Shown one piece after another: positions 10,990 through 21,566 of a DNA stretch of 64,000 bases (position 1 is the first letter of the stretch; each line of letters starts with the position of its first letter). Location: the NCBI GenBank assembly GCA_028455995.1, contig JABELC010000005.1:1736001-1800000 (forward strand), in the 5' to 3' direction. A model generated the notes under the pieces. The model worked only from the letters and a program-made list of their open reading frames with translations. It made no database searches and had not been told where the DNA came from. The translations under genes were made by a program, and so were the position numbers. The DNA comes from Scleromitrula shiraiana. Lineage: Eukaryota; Ascomycota; Leotiomycetes; Helotiales; Sclerotiniaceae.

Positions 10990-12949
10990 CTAACGATCCC
11001 GATTTCCATCCGGATCTCGATATTGATATTGATGTTGATGTTGATTTCGATATTGATGATGGTATTCATTCGGAACGGCTAGTTCATGTGGACCATGACC
11101 GTATGGATCTCTGAGATCTGGGGATTCGATTGGATTTGTATTAATGTTTGGGTTTGGGTTTGGGTTTGGATAGATATTATCGTGTCTGGATTCATGGGAG
11201 GTGGGTTGTTAGTATTAGTACGAGTATTGGTCAATTGAGTGAGTGAGTGAGTGATCAAGTAAAAAAAAAAGAAAAAAATAAAAGAAAAAAACAACCCTAC
11301 CTTCCCCCCATCTCCCCACTCCACCCCGAACCCATCGAAACACCCCTCCCCCTCCCCTTCCCCTGCCCAAGTCCATACCCCGATAAAAACCTCTCCCTCT
11401 CGAACCCTGGACTCCCGCTTCGACTCCTACTCGCATAGCTTTGACTCTCGCTTTCCATATTACTATTGCTATTGCTATTACTGTTACTCATCGCCAGTGT
11501 CGTCCCACCCATTCCCATTCCCATTCCCATTCCCGGAATCATACCCCCTTTATCGGGCATATATGATGCATGACCCATTCCCATTCCCATACTCGATCCC
11601 ATAGGAGTACCAGAACACTCAATCTCCCTCATCATATTCGGCATCGAAGCAGGCGAAGTAGGAGGAAAAGGTCGATTATTATTATTATTGTTATTCGCAC
11701 CAAAACCACCCCCATGTCCATGTCCATGTCCATGTCCATGTCCATGTCCACGAATCTCCCTAATACTCCTCTGTCGCCCACACAAATAAAGCAGCGCACT
11801 AGCGAGCACCACCAGCGCGGTAGCACCGATCGCGATGCCGGCGATCGCGCCGGGGGATAGCTTGGTTGTGGTGCTGGTTGGGGAGGATACGATGATGGGG
11901 GTTGCGATGTCGGTGTTTGTGGATGAGGGGATGGAGGGTTGGGAGGAAGAGGAGGAGGTGCTGGGGAGGGCTTCGAGGGGGAAGTTTTCGCCGGGGCTGA
12001 ATTGGAGGGTGGTGTTTGTTATGGAGGTGAGTTGGGTGGCGAGAGTGGAGGTGGAGTTCTGAGTGGGGATGGGGGGATATGTGTAAGTATGTTGAGGGGA
12101 ATTTGATGGTTATTTGTTTTAAGGGGGGTGGATAATGAGTAGATTGAAAGAAAGAAGGAAATACATACAGGATTTATAACTCCAATCATATGATCATGCG
12201 CACAAGCAGCAGGAGCCGAGCAATAGAAAAATATCGGATCAGAATCATTGACCACGACCTGGAATTTGGGAGGCTATAATGCAGTAGGAGATATCAGAAC
12301 TGGGGATCCTCTTCTTATCCTTTTCTTCCCCTCTCAAGTCTCAACGTCAAGAAAACATGATTGAGTGTATACTAACATCATTCAACACCACACTGATGGG
12401 ACGAAAACCACTCCAAAAACCTTGCTTGTTGATACCTGTAACTTCGTATGGAATACACGGTCTCCCATATTCTGCGCGCGCAACAGAATGGTTCTGAGGA
12501 TCTACTTGTATATCAGTATAGGTAAATTCTCTGAAGATATTTAGGAATGCCAATATTAATAGATGAATAAATATACTTACAAAATCGAAATTCTACTCAT
12601 GTGCATATATATCTATATTAGTACCAATCCACTCACACACACATATATAAAAAGCAAGCAACAACAACAAAAGTTGAACTACATAGCTAATGTATTTTCC
12701 AATCTCCACAATACAATAGTAATCCACTCATACTAAACAAACAACCAAAAAAAGCAAATACATACCTATCACATCACTAACATTCGCCGTCAATTGATTC
12801 GGAGTAAACGACAACCCCTCTGCCCCTACCGAAACCGTATGTGTAGGAGCCGGCGCACTGGAAGGCTGCGAACCCGACTGCGCCGTACATAATCCCAGAA
12901 ACCGGAGTGTAATAAAGCACAATAAAAGTATGAATTTCGGTAGCTCCAT
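10990..12949 (-). CDS. Single-pass membrane protein with cupredoxin ectodomain and His/Met-rich tail
   Basis: This belongs to the fungal cupredoxin-domain serine-rich surface proteins; function unknown. Six exons read 12949-12766, 12592-12581, 12501-12377, 12273-12169, 12058-11301 and 11185-10990, giving 459 residues with all phases consistent. The order is a signal peptide (about 1-23), a cupredoxin domain (about 32-142), a Ser/Thr linker, a membrane helix (about 213-237) and a long cytosolic tail. The domain shows HTVSVG, VIEFRFYPQNHSV (His70), GFWSGF, FFYCSAPAACAHDHM (Cys125) and GVINP. The usual late His ligand is not in its common position, so copper binding is uncertain. The tail carries (HG)7, NNNNNNN, repeated GM with MxM motifs, (SN) repeats, PNPNPNPN and QHQHQYQY. 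The 12-nt second exon restores the domain's conserved strand. The start at 12949 was chosen because it opens directly into the signal peptide. Confidence 0.85.
11290..12110. other. GC-skew switch patch, centre about 11815
   Basis: On the + strand 11290-11780 is strongly C-rich and 11820-12110 strongly G-rich. The gene is on the minus strand, and the G-rich arm continues into an intron (12059-12168). Confidence 0.65.
12581..12592 (-). other. 12-nt micro-exon in the cupredoxin gene
   Basis: Reading leftwards, ...GAGTAG precedes AATTTCGATTTT and GTAAGT follows it. With the phase-1 G of exon 1 and the AT of exon 3 it encodes E-F-R-F-Y, giving VIEFRFYPQNHSV, the expected cupredoxin strand. Skipping it gives VIDPQNHSV, still in frame. 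A good branch site, TACTAAT, lies about 28 nt upstream of the acceptor. The flanking introns are 173 nt and 79 nt. Confidence 0.75.
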
Positions 12950-14166
12950 GCCGAATGCTTCCTCCGAAAAAAAAAGCAATTCGGATATAACCTCGTTACC
13001 GTGTTGGAAGATTTAAACCATTGTAATGAATAAATGAATAGAACAGGAGAAAGAGGGAAGGAAAGAGAGATTAAGATCGCATTGCAAACAATTTCAGGTT
13101 ATGTCAAGATTGTCATACATCGCTTGATATATTGCACGTACCGAGCCAACGACAAGACACGAGACAAGACGAGGTTGTCTTGTCCAAGCATCTCCAAAAG
13201 GGATTCCTCTTTCTTTGGGAAAAAGCCAAGACTTCATGGCTGGATTGATAATACTATGGTGTATAGCAATTGCTAATTTTGAGTGAGGAAAAGTAGCCCA
13301 GCCTACGAGCACATATTATCCTAAGACGCCACCAACCTCATCTAGCATCGGAGTATCTGACATACGAGGAAGCTCGCAATACAGTGCAATGTAATGGGTT
13401 TTGGGGATTGGGATCTTACGGTTTCCAATTGTGGGGTAGGGTATTGGTTTGTCGATTGAAAGACTCAAGGTGAAAAGGAAAGGAAAGGATTTCTTCATAC
13501 AAATTCGATATTGTGAAAATCACTCGAGTGTTGCAACACAGATGGGAAATCCTTTAAAGGCTCCAGGCTAAATTCTGGAAAATATATCATCCTTGCACTT
13601 GCACTTGCACTCGGGGACATTGATCCAAAGGTTTCCTACCATCCATCCAATAAGTGCCAAGTAAAAAGCTGAAAACAACGAGTCTTGGGGAAATTCATCT
13701 AGAACTCGTGGCACTGGGAGACATTTTGTCAGACAGTTGAGAATTGAAATAGGTTGAAAAATGCCAATGTTTTCTGTGTAATTTAGGCAACCAGAATAAT
13801 AGGGGGGTATTTGGCAATTCTTCAACTCTTATGACATAGACGTACATGACTGAAGAAGAAAACGTGCTGCGAGGCTGATGCTACATTATAATGTACATAT
13901 TAAATTAGATTATTAGCATCGTTGAATCTACACATATCCCAGAAGCCTGTAAGCGGTAAGCTTGGTCTTGGACACAACTAATTGCATATAATGATATGCA
14001 GTTTCCACAACAGCACATCCTCCTTTCTTTGCGGACGTTTGGTACTGATTCTCTCGAAATTAGACTAAGGTGATATGACGTAGCTTGGTATGGCACTTCG
14101 TTAAGTAGATGTGCTCAATACTGTGAACCACATCATGTATTGTAGCACTCCTGAAAGACTTAATCT
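12950..14166. other. Intergenic region between cupredoxin gene and THOC5-like gene
   Basis: Both neighbours run leftwards, so this holds the promoter of the cupredoxin gene and the 3' UTR of the THOC5-like gene. Small open frames on both strands have no recognisable composition. I see a triple CTTGCA hexamer near 13594-13612 and otherwise nothing definite. Confidence 0.55.
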
Positions 14167-14926
14167 TCAGACGACTCGCTCAAATGTCTTTTGTATTGGT
14201 TTCGCAGCCTATGGCCAATTAGCGTCGACTTTCAATACATTCACGATATCAGGTATGCAGTAATAATCATCAAACTTACATCAATAAACTTTTCCAAATC
14301 TTTATCCAGATTAGCCAAGTCATCCTTCCTCTTCTTATTATCAGCAATTAATCCTTGTTTCTTCTTCAAAAGCCCTTGTCTCTGTTCTTCCAACTTCAAT
14401 CGCTCTTGATGTTCATGATCTATCCGTGCAATAGTGAGTTCATTCTCATCAGCTTCAGCATGTTCGGGATGTTGAGCAAGGAATTCTTCGACTGGTATCA
14501 GAGGGAGCTGTTGGTATTTATGGCTATGCGCATCTTGTATTAGCAATGCTTGTAAAGTAGAAAAGATTGGGAGACCGACTCGTAAGATTCACAAGCCGCA
14601 ATTTCGCCTTGCAAATGTCGTTGTTCGTAGTAGAGATTCTGTAATTGCAAATGCAGTCTATCGACCTCTTGACGCGCTTCTGCTGTTAGAGCTTTTGTTT
14701 CTCGCGCGCCAACATGGGCATCGCGATGCAGACCCCGCAATTGGGCCAGATATGTGACAAGTAATTTTTGTTGCTTCGAGATTTGAAGCAGGATATCGTT
14801 TGATGGTGGAGATGTAGTAGTATTAGAGACGAAATCGAGGAGAGATATGGCTTGTTCGCGCGTTTGTTTGGAGGTCTCAAGGGCGAGTTTGAGGGAAGGG
14901 TCTGTTAATATCTCGTCGACCGTCAT
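14167..14926 (-). CDS. THOC5: THOC5-like THO complex subunit
   Basis: THOC5 (Fmip) proteins belong to the nuclear THO/TREX complex that couples transcription to mRNA export. Three exons read 14926-14580, 14523-14280 and 14208-14167, giving 210 residues, short and coiled-coil only as in other ascomycetes. The middle carries the family signature, read across the first intron as GEIAACESYDHKYQQLPLIP followed by VEEFLAQHPEH, then a Lys/Glu/Gln-rich helix. The 14-codon last exon encodes AAKPIQKTFERVV, matching the expected end of the family domain. Donor GTCGGT in intron 1 is weak, but the resulting junction fits the family best. Introns are 56 and 71 nt. It shares a 334-nt divergent promoter with the ADE8 homologue. 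Confidence 0.85.
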
Positions 14927-15260
14927 TATGTAGTCTTTTTTTAAGTAAGAGATTAAACAGAGGAGATGATGTGAGAGGGAATTGAATGATTGAATTGTTC
15001 AGAAATATATCGAGGGTTGAACTGGAGAAAGGTGGAGAAAACCGTCTGGTAAGGCTGAGCTTATCGGTCGGATAGGGTTTTCTTTTTAGCATCTCCGCAG
15101 CCTTGCTTAAAGAAGCTTGGCAACCCCACCTCCATCCCACTTCAAATTTATTTATTAACTTCTCCATGTTTTACAAACACTTCACTTACTTATTTATCGT
15201 TCTTCTCATACCTCAACCATTCGTATTTCTCCAATTCCCAGAAAATCCATAAATTCAAGC
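14927..15260. promoter_or_regulatory. Short divergent promoter, THOC5-like / ADE8
   Basis: Only 334 nt separate the two start codons, so both core promoters and 5' UTRs must fit here. Pyrimidine-rich leaders flank the start of the rightward gene. No defined binding site is claimed. Confidence 0.55.
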
Positions 15261-15989
15261 ATGTCTTCAATATCAACTAAAGCTACCGTCCTCATCTCCG
15301 GGAATGGGTCCAATCTCCAAGCTCTTATTGATGCTTCAGAATTATCGCATATGAAGATTGTTCGAGTAATTTCGAATAGGAAGACTGCTTATGGCCTCAC
15401 TCGTGCAAAGGATGCAAACATACCGACCGCATATCACAATCTTTTGGCTGGGAAATACCACGGAAAGGATGAGAAAGACCCTCCGGTTCTACAAGCTGCT
15501 CGTCAAAAGTATGATGCAGATCTCGCAGGAATTGTAATGGCAGATGAGCCGGATATTGTGAGTATATTGGCTTGTTGTATTTCACGAGAAAGGAAGGAAT
15601 TAACAGCTTTATAGGTGATTTGCGCAGGATGGATGCACATTTTGGCGCCAACCTTTTTAGACCCTTTAGTAGAGAAGAACATTCCTGTCATCAACCTTCA
15701 TCCAGCATTACCAGGAAGATATGATGGGGCTGGTGCTATTAAACGAGCGTACGACGATTTTCAGGAAGGAAAATTAGAAGACAACAAAACTGGTATCATG
15801 ATTCATTATGTGATCAGTGAAGTTGATCGGGGAACACCAATTTTAGTCAGAGAAGTGGAGTGTAAGACAGGCGAGACTCTGGAAGACTTAGAGCAGAGAA
15901 TACATCAGGAGGAACACAAACTTATCGTTGAAGGGACGAAGAAGGCAATAGAAAAACTCTGGGAAGAGAGGAATCAAGGAAAAGCTTGA
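15261..15989 (+). CDS. ADE8: Phosphoribosylglycinamide formyltransferase (GAR transformylase)
   Basis: This enzyme transfers a formyl group from 10-formyltetrahydrofolate to glycinamide ribonucleotide, the third step of purine synthesis, in the cytosol. The exons are 15261-15557 and 15615-15989 (phase 0, 57-nt intron), giving 223 residues, the size of stand-alone fungal GAR transformylases. Visible motifs are the phosphate-binding ISGNGSNLQALID, the catalytic VINLHPALPG (Asn and His of the N-H-D triad), and the catalytic Asp in SEVDRGTPI. The 3' end lies only 75 nt from the stop codon of the opposing DUF3074 gene, so the two transcripts probably overlap. Confidence 0.97.
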
Positions 15990-16064
15990 ATTAGTTAGTG
16001 TTTCGATTATAGACAATTTTTCCCACACAGCATTTTTGAGAGCTAATCAAGTCCTAGTTCCATT

Positions 16065-17033
16065 TTAAGCAGGTCCACTTGCATTCCTTTGACTTGGAAT
16101 CCAAGACATAAACATGTCGACATCTTTTGCAACAGCGCTAGGCACAGCTAAATTCTGCATCCACTGAGGGAGTACACCTCCCGCATCGCTTGCTGTAGCC
16201 ATGATCCATTCGATAGATCCGTCACTAGGAAGAATTCTCACTCTCTCGATAGATGTGTAAGCAGCGACAACCAGACTCTTGTCTCGAGCATATTCTGCAT
16301 ACGGCGATTTTTGGAAATCGTTCAAAGGTATAGAAATGACAACAAATTCGTCAGCTCCTTCGAGTGATGCAGTAATTTGTACTACAGGGAATGTACGATT
16401 CTTCAATGGCTTTGGGTCGATCTTATGCGTCATTTCTTCCACAACCATCGTGACATGGTTCCACTGTCCCCCATCAACTTGAACTTCTAACCCAGTCGTA
16501 TCCCAACTTATAGCTTTTCTAGCCCCAATGACAGTAGGCGTGAAAGCCTCCTCGGTCTCCGCATGATGTTCTTTGAAGCTTCGTGTAAACTCCTCCCAAC
16601 TAGCCGTGCCTTCAATAGGCTCATTTCTATGACAGCTCCTTCTGCAAAACCACGTCTCATCTTTCTTATTCGCGATGCGCTTGCTCATACCATCCAGTTT
16701 ATCAAGGTCCTTGCCAGATACCGTGTATTCGTATAATTGAACTGGTGCTTCGCTCGACTCAAATTTCTTTGGAGTCCCTTTTGATTTCCATGTTGGTTTA
16801 CCTCCAGCTTTGGGTGCGACACCGTCTATAAATGGAATTGATTCAATGAGTGAATTTATGATGAAAGTCTCTAGACTCATGGCAGTAGTTGGGGATCCAG
16901 ATTCATTACTGGGTACTTCGTCCGCAAGGGCATTGCTTGGCTTTATGCCTTGCGCGCCTGGAGGTAGAGCATTGATAGAAATTCCCTCTAGCCTTACTAA
17001 AGGTCCAAGTTTGAAATTTGTGGGCTCCGTCAT
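16065..17033 (-). CDS. DUF3074 (START-like) protein
   Basis: This is a single-exon gene encoding 322 residues. The C-terminal two thirds resembles the fungal DUF3074 domain, a START-like fold: WFCRRSCH, SWEEFTRSFKEHHAETEEAFTP, ISWDTTGLEVQVDGGQWNHV, EEMTHKI, and the region around VVAAYTSIERVRILP. Family members are mostly uncharacterised; lipid binding is suggested only by the fold. The start at 17033 was preferred over one 14 codons upstream because MTEPTNFKLGPLVRLEG looks like a conserved beginning. It is convergent with ADE8 and divergent from RIB4. Confidence 0.82.
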   Translation of the reverse strand: MTEPTNFKLGPLVRLEGISINALPPGAQGIKPSNALADEVPSNESGSPTTAMSLETFIINSLIESIPFIDGVAPKAGGKPTWKSKGTPKKFESSEAPVQLYEYTVSGKDLDKLDGMSKRIANKKDETWFCRRSCHRNEPIEGTASWEEFTRSFKEHHAETEEAFTPTVIGARKAISWDTTGLEVQVDGGQWNHVTMVVEEMTHKIDPKPLKNRTFPVVQITASLEGADEFVVISIPLNDFQKSPYAEYARDKSLVVAAYTSIERVRILPSDGSIEWIMATASDAGGVLPQWMQNLAVPSAVAKDVDMFMSWIPSQRNASGPA

Positions 17034-17327
17034 AGTATACTGAAATAGCTTTAGGTCTCTTTTAGAGATTATCAATTAGAATTAATTAATTATAATGGAT
17101 TGTAACAGTTTTTGGGAGGAGAAAAGTAAATAGCATTCATTCTCACAGTTGCAGCTGTGCCTTCAACATCTGAAACGAATCGATGGTCTGAGCTTTTTCC
17201 CCCACTAAGGAAGCTCCTGCCTTACAGTACCCCTCCGAACTTTCCATACATACAAACAAACCTCAACCAAATCTCTCATCAACATCAATTAATTTATCCA
17301 TCCAAACAGCTACAAAACCCACCCAAA
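17034..17327. promoter_or_regulatory. Short divergent promoter, DUF3074 / RIB4
   Basis: The two start codons are 294 nt apart. A pyrimidine- and CAA-rich leader precedes the RIB4 start. No specific operator is recognised. Confidence 0.5.
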
Positions 17328-18245
17328 ATGGCATCACTCAAAGGACCCGGAGAAGCACAAAAGTACGACGGCAGTGCCCTTCGTATTGGAATCGTTCATG
17401 CTCGCTGGAATACCTGTAAGCATTTCCAATAAACAAAGCATTGCTGGCTCTCTCCCTTTCCAAGAAAGCAGATGGCAGCTTGCACATACACACCGCATAT
17501 TACTCACTAATCAACACGATTTACAGCTATAATTGAGCCGCTGCTCGCTGGAACCAAGAAAACATTGTTGGCTTCTGGTGTTAAGGAATCAAATATTGTT
17601 GTTCAATCTGTGCCTGGAAGTTGGGAGCTACCAATTGCTTGTTCTAAGTACGTTTGATTGATTTGCTTGTTTGAGTTTCATTTCCCTTTTACACATTCAC
17701 CTACCCCTCAACACGAAGAACTCAGTCTATCCATCCCATCCCATCACATCCAATCCCAATCGCACACCCATAAAGTGAAAGTCAAAGTCAACACCCAACT
17801 AACCCACCCCCCCAACCAAAACAGACTCTTCTCAGCCTCCCAAATCCAATCCACGCAAACCTCCACCCTCTCCGCCGGCGACCTCCTCGGCTCCTCCACC
17901 ACCGACCTAACCACCCTCCCCACCCAATCCAGCTCCTCCACATCCAGCTCCTCCACCGCCCCCTTCGACGCCCTCATCGCCATCGGATGTCTCATAAAAG
18001 GTGAAACCATGCACTTCGAATACATCGCCGACAGCGTCTCGCAGGGTCTCATGCGCGTGCAGCTCGACACGGGGGTTCCGCTTATCTTTGGCTTGTTGAC
18101 GGTGCTGGATGAGGAGCAAGCGCTTATGAGGGCGGGCGTGGGGACGAAGGGGGATAAGGGACATAATCATGGGGAGGATTGGGGAGCGGCGGCTGTGGAG
18201 TTGGGGGTTAAGAGGAGGGAGTGGGCGGCGGGGAAGATTGTATGA
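17328..18245 (+). CDS. RIB4: 6,7-dimethyl-8-ribityllumazine synthase
   Basis: This enzyme condenses 5-amino-6-ribitylaminouracil with 3,4-dihydroxybutanone 4-phosphate, the penultimate step of riboflavin synthesis. The exons are 17328-17415, 17527-17647 and 17825-18245 (phases 1 and 2), giving 209 residues. Conserved segments are RIGIVHARWNTSIIEPLL, VPGSWELPIACSK, FDALIAIGCLIKGETMHFEYI, VPLIFGLLTVLDEEQALMRAG and HNHGEDWGAAAVELG. An insertion of about 40 residues rich in Ser/Thr (about 78-117) sits before FDALIAIG and makes the protein longer than the roughly 169-residue yeast enzyme. The insert lies in a strongly C-rich stretch, whereas the last part of the gene and its 3' flank are strongly G-rich. 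Confidence 0.96.
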
Positions 18246-18290
18246 GGGGGGGTTGTGAGATGAGATGGGATGAGATGGGGTTGAATGAAT
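17760..18290. other. GC-skew switch patch, centre about 18040
   Basis: Counting by eye, 17881-17940 has 35 C and 4 G, while 18181-18240 has 36 G and 5 C. The C arm begins inside an intron and the G arm runs into the 3' UTR of this plus-strand gene. Confidence 0.75.
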
Positions 18291-18692
18291 GAATGAGCTA
18301 AGATGCCATTGATGAAATGAGTATGAGGCGTTTGTTTGTGTTGTGTTCGAAGTTAAATGCTTCTTTTAGATGTTGGATTTGCGAACTTCGTCTGTCTGTC
18401 TGTCAAACAAACCAAAAAATTTGGAATTTTGAGTTTATGAGATGAGAATTGGGACCTGCATAATAAAAACGTTTAATGAAAGTTGGAAAAGCATAAAAAA
18501 AATAAGATCAACCAAAATCAAAAATTATATTACTACTATACAAGCAGTCATGCCATAGGTATGAGTTATCATTTCCATGCCCCCAAATTCTTACAACGCC
18601 TTAGATATCATGCTATATATCACAAAAGCTGTTTCTTTAAATGCCATATGCATCTAAGTAGTGAGTGAGATAAACCGCCAGATACGAATTAA
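18246..18692. other. Convergent 3' intergenic region
   Basis: This separates the RIB4 stop from the stop of the leftward disordered-protein gene. G-rich sequence continues from the RIB4 end to about 18290, followed by ordinary AT-rich sequence. No gene. Confidence 0.6.
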
Positions 18693-21566
18693 TTATTGAG
18701 TGTAGCCAAGCATTTCCTGAAGACCATTTTGATCCTTCTTTGATTTCCAAATCGATCTCTTCTTCTCCCTCTTCTTTTGCATCTCCGCCCATCCTTCCTC
18801 ATCATCTTCATCATCGTTATCAATTTTCTTGACCGTCTTGATCGTCGTTGAAGCATTTTTGCTATCCCACCCATGGAGTGCCCCAGACATCGTTGAGGTT
18901 CGTGATTTGTTGTCTATGACCGGTAGGTGTGAGACTGGCCTGTATCGACCTGGTAATCCTATGTTGCTTCGCTCTGAGGGTGCTATTGATGAAGCGTATC
19001 CATCTCGTATTGACGGTGCATACCCTTGTCCATGTTGCATCCAAGGAAGGCTGCTAGGCGGCTCAAGCATAGTCATAGCACGTTGTGCGGCGTCTGGGTG
19101 TAGATTTTGACTGTGGCTAGTGGGTATATGTTGTTGGCTAAGAGGTCGTGGTGTTTCCCCGAAGTTTGGTTGTGACATGTATCCCATTGGTCCAAGTTGA
19201 CCGATTGGTCCCAATTGCGGTGGTGCGGATGGAGGGCCTTGACCACCTTGATTATTTGTGGTCATCATTTGCATGAATTGCATCTGCATCTGCATAAACT
19301 GTTGCATCTGCTCGGTCATACGAATCTGAGCTTGGTCGCCAGGAGTGAGCATAGGCTGAGGTGGCATTTGTCCCATTGGACCCATAGGGCCCATCTGTCC
19401 CATCCCTAAGTGTCCCATTCCTGGTGGCGGCATTCCCATACCTGGCATACCATTGAAACCACCCGGTGGCATTGGTGGATATCCTCCCTGGGCGTTTGGA
19501 CTACCTCTTCGCATGGCTCTAGACCTCTCCTCCGTAGCAATGACTCCTACTAGGCCACCTGGGGGAGGGAGTCGCCCTGGACTTCCATTGACAGAGCCTG
19601 CATTAGTACCAAATGCCAACGACTCTCTATTGGCAGAGTGTACAAGGCCTGCACCAAAATATGGATCTTGTGGTAGATTGCGAGCAAAGACGGGTAAAGG
19701 CCCACCGATGCCTGGAATAGCTTGAGCTTGACCACGAAGATTAGGATTACTTCCCATACTTGACAACCTGTGAGTAGGTGGTCTGTTCTTGTTAGGAAAG
19801 CCATGGGCTGCGAGGATGGCCAACGGGACCTCTTCATCTTCCTCTTCTCCATCCTCAGTGGCATCCGAAAGAGTCAAGTTTGGAGTACTTTGGCTTGCCA
19901 TTACTTGGGGTCGTACTGGTCCTGGTGAAGGTGTGGCATCTCCCGTAACCTTCATCATTTGTTGTCTATACACTGCCATATGTGCCTCTTGCTGTCGTCG
20001 TTGTTTAGCCGCTTTTTTATTCTTCTCCGCTTCATCTTCGTCGTCCTCGTAAGTCTCTTCTTCATCCTCGTCTTCGGCCTCTTCATCCTTGGGACGCCCC
20101 CCAACCATCCTGAGACGTTCCTGATCTTGCCTATATCTTTCAAACTGAGCAGGAGTCATAACCTTATTCACGGGGGCTTGTCTTGAAGGTGGAGGAGAAA
20201 CCGATGTTTCTTGGAATCGCTGGGCTAGATCCGCAGATTCAAATAGATTCTCGTCCTCCTCTTGTGGTTCTAGAAGTGCTGACTTGGCAGTCACAGCCTT
20301 TGGAGAAGTTGGCATTGTCCAACTTTTACGAACCTGGAGATCGGGTGATGTTGCGTTCATATGTCGACTGGCAGCGACAGATTCCTGTAAGAGTCTAGCG
20401 TCTTCATCTATGCCATCACCGTATTCAAGTGTGGACTGTCTGCGCTGGGAAAGGGCGCTGGTTCTTTTTAAACCAGAGTCCTGACGAGTAGATCGAGGTC
20501 GTGGAATGGCTTGGTTGCCATCAGTTTGATGAAGTGGTCCATGTCTAGGAACTGGAGGGGGGAAGTCATTATGACGAACTACAACATGTGGTGATGGACT
20601 AGTGTTGTTCATCAATCCATCGTTTGAGCTCCAAGAATACTGTGGTTGCTCCACTTGTTTGCGTTTGTCAAGAACAAGGGGTTGAGGTTGGTTGGACCGA
20701 GTTGCTGAGTACGATTTAGACGCTGAATCCGGCGGCAGTATTTCCTGACACTTAATTAGTACATAAATTGAGGGCGAATTAAGAGAATTGACTAACAGGA
20801 CTTTTAGACATTCCTCTGACTGTTGGGGAATTTAGAACGGCACTTCTGCGATGTGCCATTCCTGCAAACATATCACCAAAATCGTCTCCTATCGATAAAT
20901 CTAATTCTCTTTCTTGAATCTTCGGTGGTGTAGCAGTACTGGCGTAGCTAGAAGCTGTCACAGCCCTTGTTCGACCAGATGCTGTATCGTCTATGATGGT
21001 AGGTGATGATGGATCATCTGAGGGTTTTGATTGTGAAGGTGTAGGAGGTTTATTTCTACCCCACGAAAGGGATCTCCCGGCAGCTTTTAATGAGAACGCA
21101 GATGAAGAAGATTTTGGCACCGGAGGAATAGGGATATCACTATGAGGTCTATCGTGGGGTGTTCTCCATTCATCATGTCCAGGTATCTCCATCGATGATG
21201 GAGCCGTGGAGGCTGCGCTCAAGCGAGAAGAATTATCTGTTGTTGATGCGGTGTTCGAGTTTGATGCACCACTACCACTATGAACTCTGTCAGCTTATGC
21301 CAAGGGTAGGTATATATTCTTAGTACTAACCGATTGAATGTGTTATTTTTCATGCCCTCAAAAATATTATCTTCTTTCTGCGAATCTCCTGTAGCAATAG
21401 CTCTGGCAAATTTTACTCCTCCGTCAAATGATGGGCCAGCCTTATGGCCTGCTGGTTGAGGACGCTCAAAAACCTTAAATGAGTGTTCGACGGCGGGTTC
21501 AGATGGGCTATCGAGAGCATTGGCTGTAGACTTGCGCCGCCCAAAGTTTTTCGGGAATTTAGGCAT
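18693..21566 (-). CDS. Large disordered protein of unknown function
   Basis: Three exons read 21566-21331, 21277-20797 and 20744-18693 (53- and 52-nt introns), giving 922 residues. I do not recognise the family. Visible features are a basic N-terminus (MPKFPKNFGRRKST), short conserved-looking islands (ELDLSIGDDFGDMFAGMAHRRSA and SRQAPVNKVMTPAQFERYRQDQERLRMV), an acidic Glu/Asp segment followed by a basic coiled stretch (about residues 440-470), a Pro/Gly/Met-rich region with MGQMGPMGPMGQ-like repeats and a Gln/Met helix, and a C-terminus GWAEMQKKREKKRSIWKSKK. There are no membrane segments or signal peptide. A scaffold or RNA- or cytoskeleton-associated role is possible, but nothing in the sequence decides it. 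Confidence 0.75.
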
